Shown piece by piece: positions 32,520 to 34,408 of a stretch of 34,408 bases of DNA (the first letter of the stretch is position 1; each line of letters opens with the position of its first letter). The notes under the pieces are model-generated. The model saw only the letters and a list, made by a program, of their open reading frames with translations. It made no database searches and had not been told where the DNA came from. Origin of the DNA: Acidobacteriota bacterium (GTDB lineage: Bacteria; Acidobacteriota; CAIWXX01). Made by a program: the position numbers and the translations under genes. The stretch lies in NCBI GenBank assembly GCA_016191015.1, contig JACPPM010000313.1:1-34408 (forward strand), read 5' to 3'.

Positions 32520-33944
32520 TCACTCTCTGTGCGCAGCCTCTCTGGCAATCTCCACGAGCTCCTCGTCACCAATCCGAACCGCTCGCTCCACATCCCCCTC
32601 GTCGGCGCGTGCCCCGTGATCCAGGAGGTATCGGGCGGCTTTCAGCCTCCTATTTTCCAGTGCGTAGGTGAGCGGGGTGCTGCAGGCCGATGCCTCGTTG
32701 ATGTCCCAACGGTGCTCCACAAGTAGCCCCATCAGGTCTGGGTCGTCGTGGTTGATTGCCCAGAACAGCAAGGGAGGCGTTTCGACGTCTCCCCGGCATT
32801 GCCTGGCACCGCGATCCAGCAGGAATCGGACCAGTTCGACTGAGCCGGACTCGACAGCATGGTCCAGAGCGGTGATGCAAAAGGGGGGCTGTGTTTGCGC
32901 GTCGAGACGGGCTCGGCTCGCAAGGAGCGTCTTGACCACGGCGAGCGAGCCTGATCCCGCGGCAGACATGAGCGGCGTCTTGCCCTCCGCCGCATCCGTG
33001 ACGTTTGGAGAGACTCCACGCGAGAGGAACTGCTGCACTAGTCCGACGTCTCCAGAACCGGCAGCGGATACCAGCGGAGGGACGCAGTCGAGCCCTGGCC
33101 TCCGAATGTCAAGCCCCGCGTCCAGAATTGCCTGTGCGAAGCCTGCCCAATGTTCCGCACACGCGCCCCCGAACCAAACTGCACCGTCCCTCCGTACGTC
33201 AATCGCATCGAGCAGAGGCCGGTATTTCGCATCGGCCATTCTCTTTTTCCATTCACCGTGCAGTCTGAGGTAGAGCTGCTGGAGCCATCGGCAGAAGGGA
33301 TTCAACCCGAAGTCGCTTTTATTCTTGATGATCAGTTCTTCGCGATTGAACAAACCTGCCAGAGCCTGGTAGCGAGTAGACGGACCATCTGGGCCGTCAT
33401 GGAGCTCGAGAAGATATGAGGTCGGATCGAGGTGGATGCCTCCAGGTTCAATGGGCAGGATTTCGCCCCTCAGCGCTCTTAGTTCCTTCACGAGGAGAGT
33501 CGGATCGAAAGCAGGGGTTTCTCCTTGCAGCAGCTCGAGGTGTTCCAAAACCACGGTGGACTCGAGGCTCTCTTGGCTTTCGGTGGGTCGTCGAAGGTGG
33601 AGGAGGGCAAGTTGCTTCCGCGTTCCCAGTATCGCCACCGTCCGGTAAACAAGGCGAGCCGGGGCTCCCCGATAGCTCCCAAGGATTCCAATGTCCACCG
33701 GGAATTCATTCCACGCATCGAGGATTCTCAATCTGACGTACCACTGGCCCGACTCGATCTTCCGCGCGGATTCGTTTCCGGGTATCAGTGGATCCTCAAA
33801 CAGCTGGCACGGTTCGAGCCAGTCAAGAGCCTGATCCCAGGAAGACACACCTTCCCCGGCACAGAGCGGCGACCAACAGCCCAACGAGATCACGAGCAAC
33901 AATTCGATCTGCAAACGGTCAGAAAGCCGAATATTCGTCCGCAT
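32520..33944 (-). CDS. Exported ankyrin-repeat protein
   Basis: 474 residues from the ATG at 33944, behind an AGGAGAG site; the open frame upstream to 34241 is not needed. A hydrophobic leader (IELLLVISLGCWSPLCAG) predicts export, possibly with a lipid-modified cysteine. Residues about 25-270 are an unrecognised domain with many tryptophans. From about 275 come five or six ankyrin repeats, with LVSAAGSGDVGLVQQFLSRG, TPLMSAAGSGSLAVVKTLL, ALDHAVESGSVELVRFLLDRG and PLTYALENRRLKAARYLLDHG. Ankyrin repeats bind proteins; an exported one beside an enzyme gene can serve as a protector or scaffold. It overlaps functionally with the hydrolase 1 nt downstream, forming a two-gene unit. Confidence 0.85.
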   Translation of the reverse strand: MRTNIRLSDRLQIELLLVISLGCWSPLCAGEGVSSWDQALDWLEPCQLFEDPLIPGNESARKIESGQWYVRLRILDAWNEFPVDIGILGSYRGAPARLVYRTVAILGTRKQLALLHLRRPTESQESLESTVVLEHLELLQGETPAFDPTLLVKELRALRGEILPIEPGGIHLDPTSYLLELHDGPDGPSTRYQALAGLFNREELIIKNKSDFGLNPFCRWLQQLYLRLHGEWKKRMADAKYRPLLDAIDVRRDGAVWFGGACAEHWAGFAQAILDAGLDIRRPGLDCVPPLVSAAGSGDVGLVQQFLSRGVSPNVTDAAEGKTPLMSAAGSGSLAVVKTLLASRARLDAQTQPPFCITALDHAVESGSVELVRFLLDRGARQCRGDVETPPLLFWAINHDDPDLMGLLVEHRWDINEASACSTPLTYALENRRLKAARYLLDHGARADEGDVERAVRIGDEELVEIAREAAHRE

Positions 33945-34230
33945 GACAACTCTCCTGCGAATCAATGTATGGTCAGCATATACTCCCAGCACGATTATCG
34001 CCTGATGACTGCTTTGTGCGATAACACGACACACAACTTTGCACTGGTAGGAGCATAGCACGTGCAGGGCCGGGATCCGGGAGCAGCCGAGCGGAGATTC
34101 TGGAGATCCGGGCACCGCGGAGATCGATTCGGCGCACGGCCAGTGCTTGGAGGCGATATGCATGGCGACGCATATCCCAACGCGGCGGAGCCGCAACCAA
34201 ATAGGCAAGACCCAGGCACGCCGCAAGACC

Positions 34231-34365
34231 CTTCCGAGCACCTCTCAGGAAAGCAGGAAGTTAGGAAGGCAGGAAGGGGTCTGTTCGATGCCACCCTGCG
34301 CTCCGGAGATGACTGCTCCGCTCCTGCATTCCTCCCTTCCTGCTTTCCTGAGAGGGGTTCGGAGG
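34231..34365. repeat. Long imperfect inverted repeat
   Basis: The left arm 34231-34276 and right arm 34321-34365 are reverse complements over about 45 nt with roughly seven mismatches, including a perfect 20-nt core (34241-34260 against 34336-34355). The spacer is about 44 nt. It is purine-rich with AGGAAAGCAGGAAG units. No gene is visible in 33945-34408. It could be a MITE-like element or a large hairpin; the window ends just beyond. Confidence 0.75.
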
Positions 34366-34408
34366 ATCTCACCCACTCGAACGTTTTGCCATTTCGTGTC
34401 AACACTCA

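Noticed and set aside
1-34408. CRISPR array, tRNA or rRNA genes
   Set aside because: No regularly spaced direct repeats, cloverleaf-like sequence or rRNA segments were recognised by eye on either strand; a tRNA or covariance scan would be needed to be certain.

Overview
The window is GC-rich bacterial DNA with loose gene spacing. The gene set suggests an Acidobacteriota-like organism: an Oar-type TonB receptor with an N-terminal carboxypeptidase-regulatory domain, secreted proteins ending in the same domain, remains of a Y_Y_Y/propeller histidine kinase, a sigma-factor fragment of the cysteine-rich ECF type, and many short G/C-rich intergenic repeats. This assignment is inferred from gene content; no rRNA or other marker gene is present, and no tRNA or CRISPR array was seen.

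Layout. 1-2340: a repeat-rich edge, then a minus-strand pair (95-aa protein, secreted regulatory-domain protein). 2916-4617: a NarL-type two-component pair whose kinase has lost its sensor half through a frameshift and truncation. 5248-9075: a minus-strand run of TraB/Tiki-like lipoprotein, AraC regulator, threonine-dehydratase-like enzyme and M20 peptidase. 9650-11314: a secreted phospholipase A2 gene cut behind its signal peptide by an IS200/IS605 remnant. 11334-16304: a well-defined operon with a consensus promoter, a palindromic operator, an ArsR repressor, an uncatalogued 36-aa Cys/His-rich ORF, a HlyD/MacA-like adaptor, an ABC ATPase and two FtsX/MacB permeases; this is the most coherent candidate for an undescribed system. 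16337-19415: a scrapyard of broken genes, comprising an MCP core, a V4R-GAF hybrid kinase without its kinase, and one ORF joining an Ntn-hydrolase start, an ISAs1 transposase piece and an ECF sigma tail in frame.

19651-27744: a TetR gene convergent with a four-gene lipid operon (SDR, KAS III-like enzyme, alpha/beta hydrolase, acyl-CoA ligase), with a large TonB-dependent receptor upstream on the same strand behind a consensus promoter. The KAS III lacks the usual His and Asn of the FabH triad. 27893-30711: remnants of a methyltransferase and a HEAT-type protein flank an unusual exported protein joining an HELGH metallopeptidase-like domain, a ComEA-like helix-hairpin-helix and four membrane segments. 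30742-33944: two convergent alpha/beta hydrolase genes, one coupled to an exported ankyrin-repeat protein. The right edge carries a long inverted repeat.

In working terms the window offers an inducible tripartite export pump, a fatty-acyl modification operon downstream of an outer-membrane receptor, an amino-acid/peptide catabolism run, and many decaying signalling and mobile genes. All family calls come from motifs read by eye; no database search was run.
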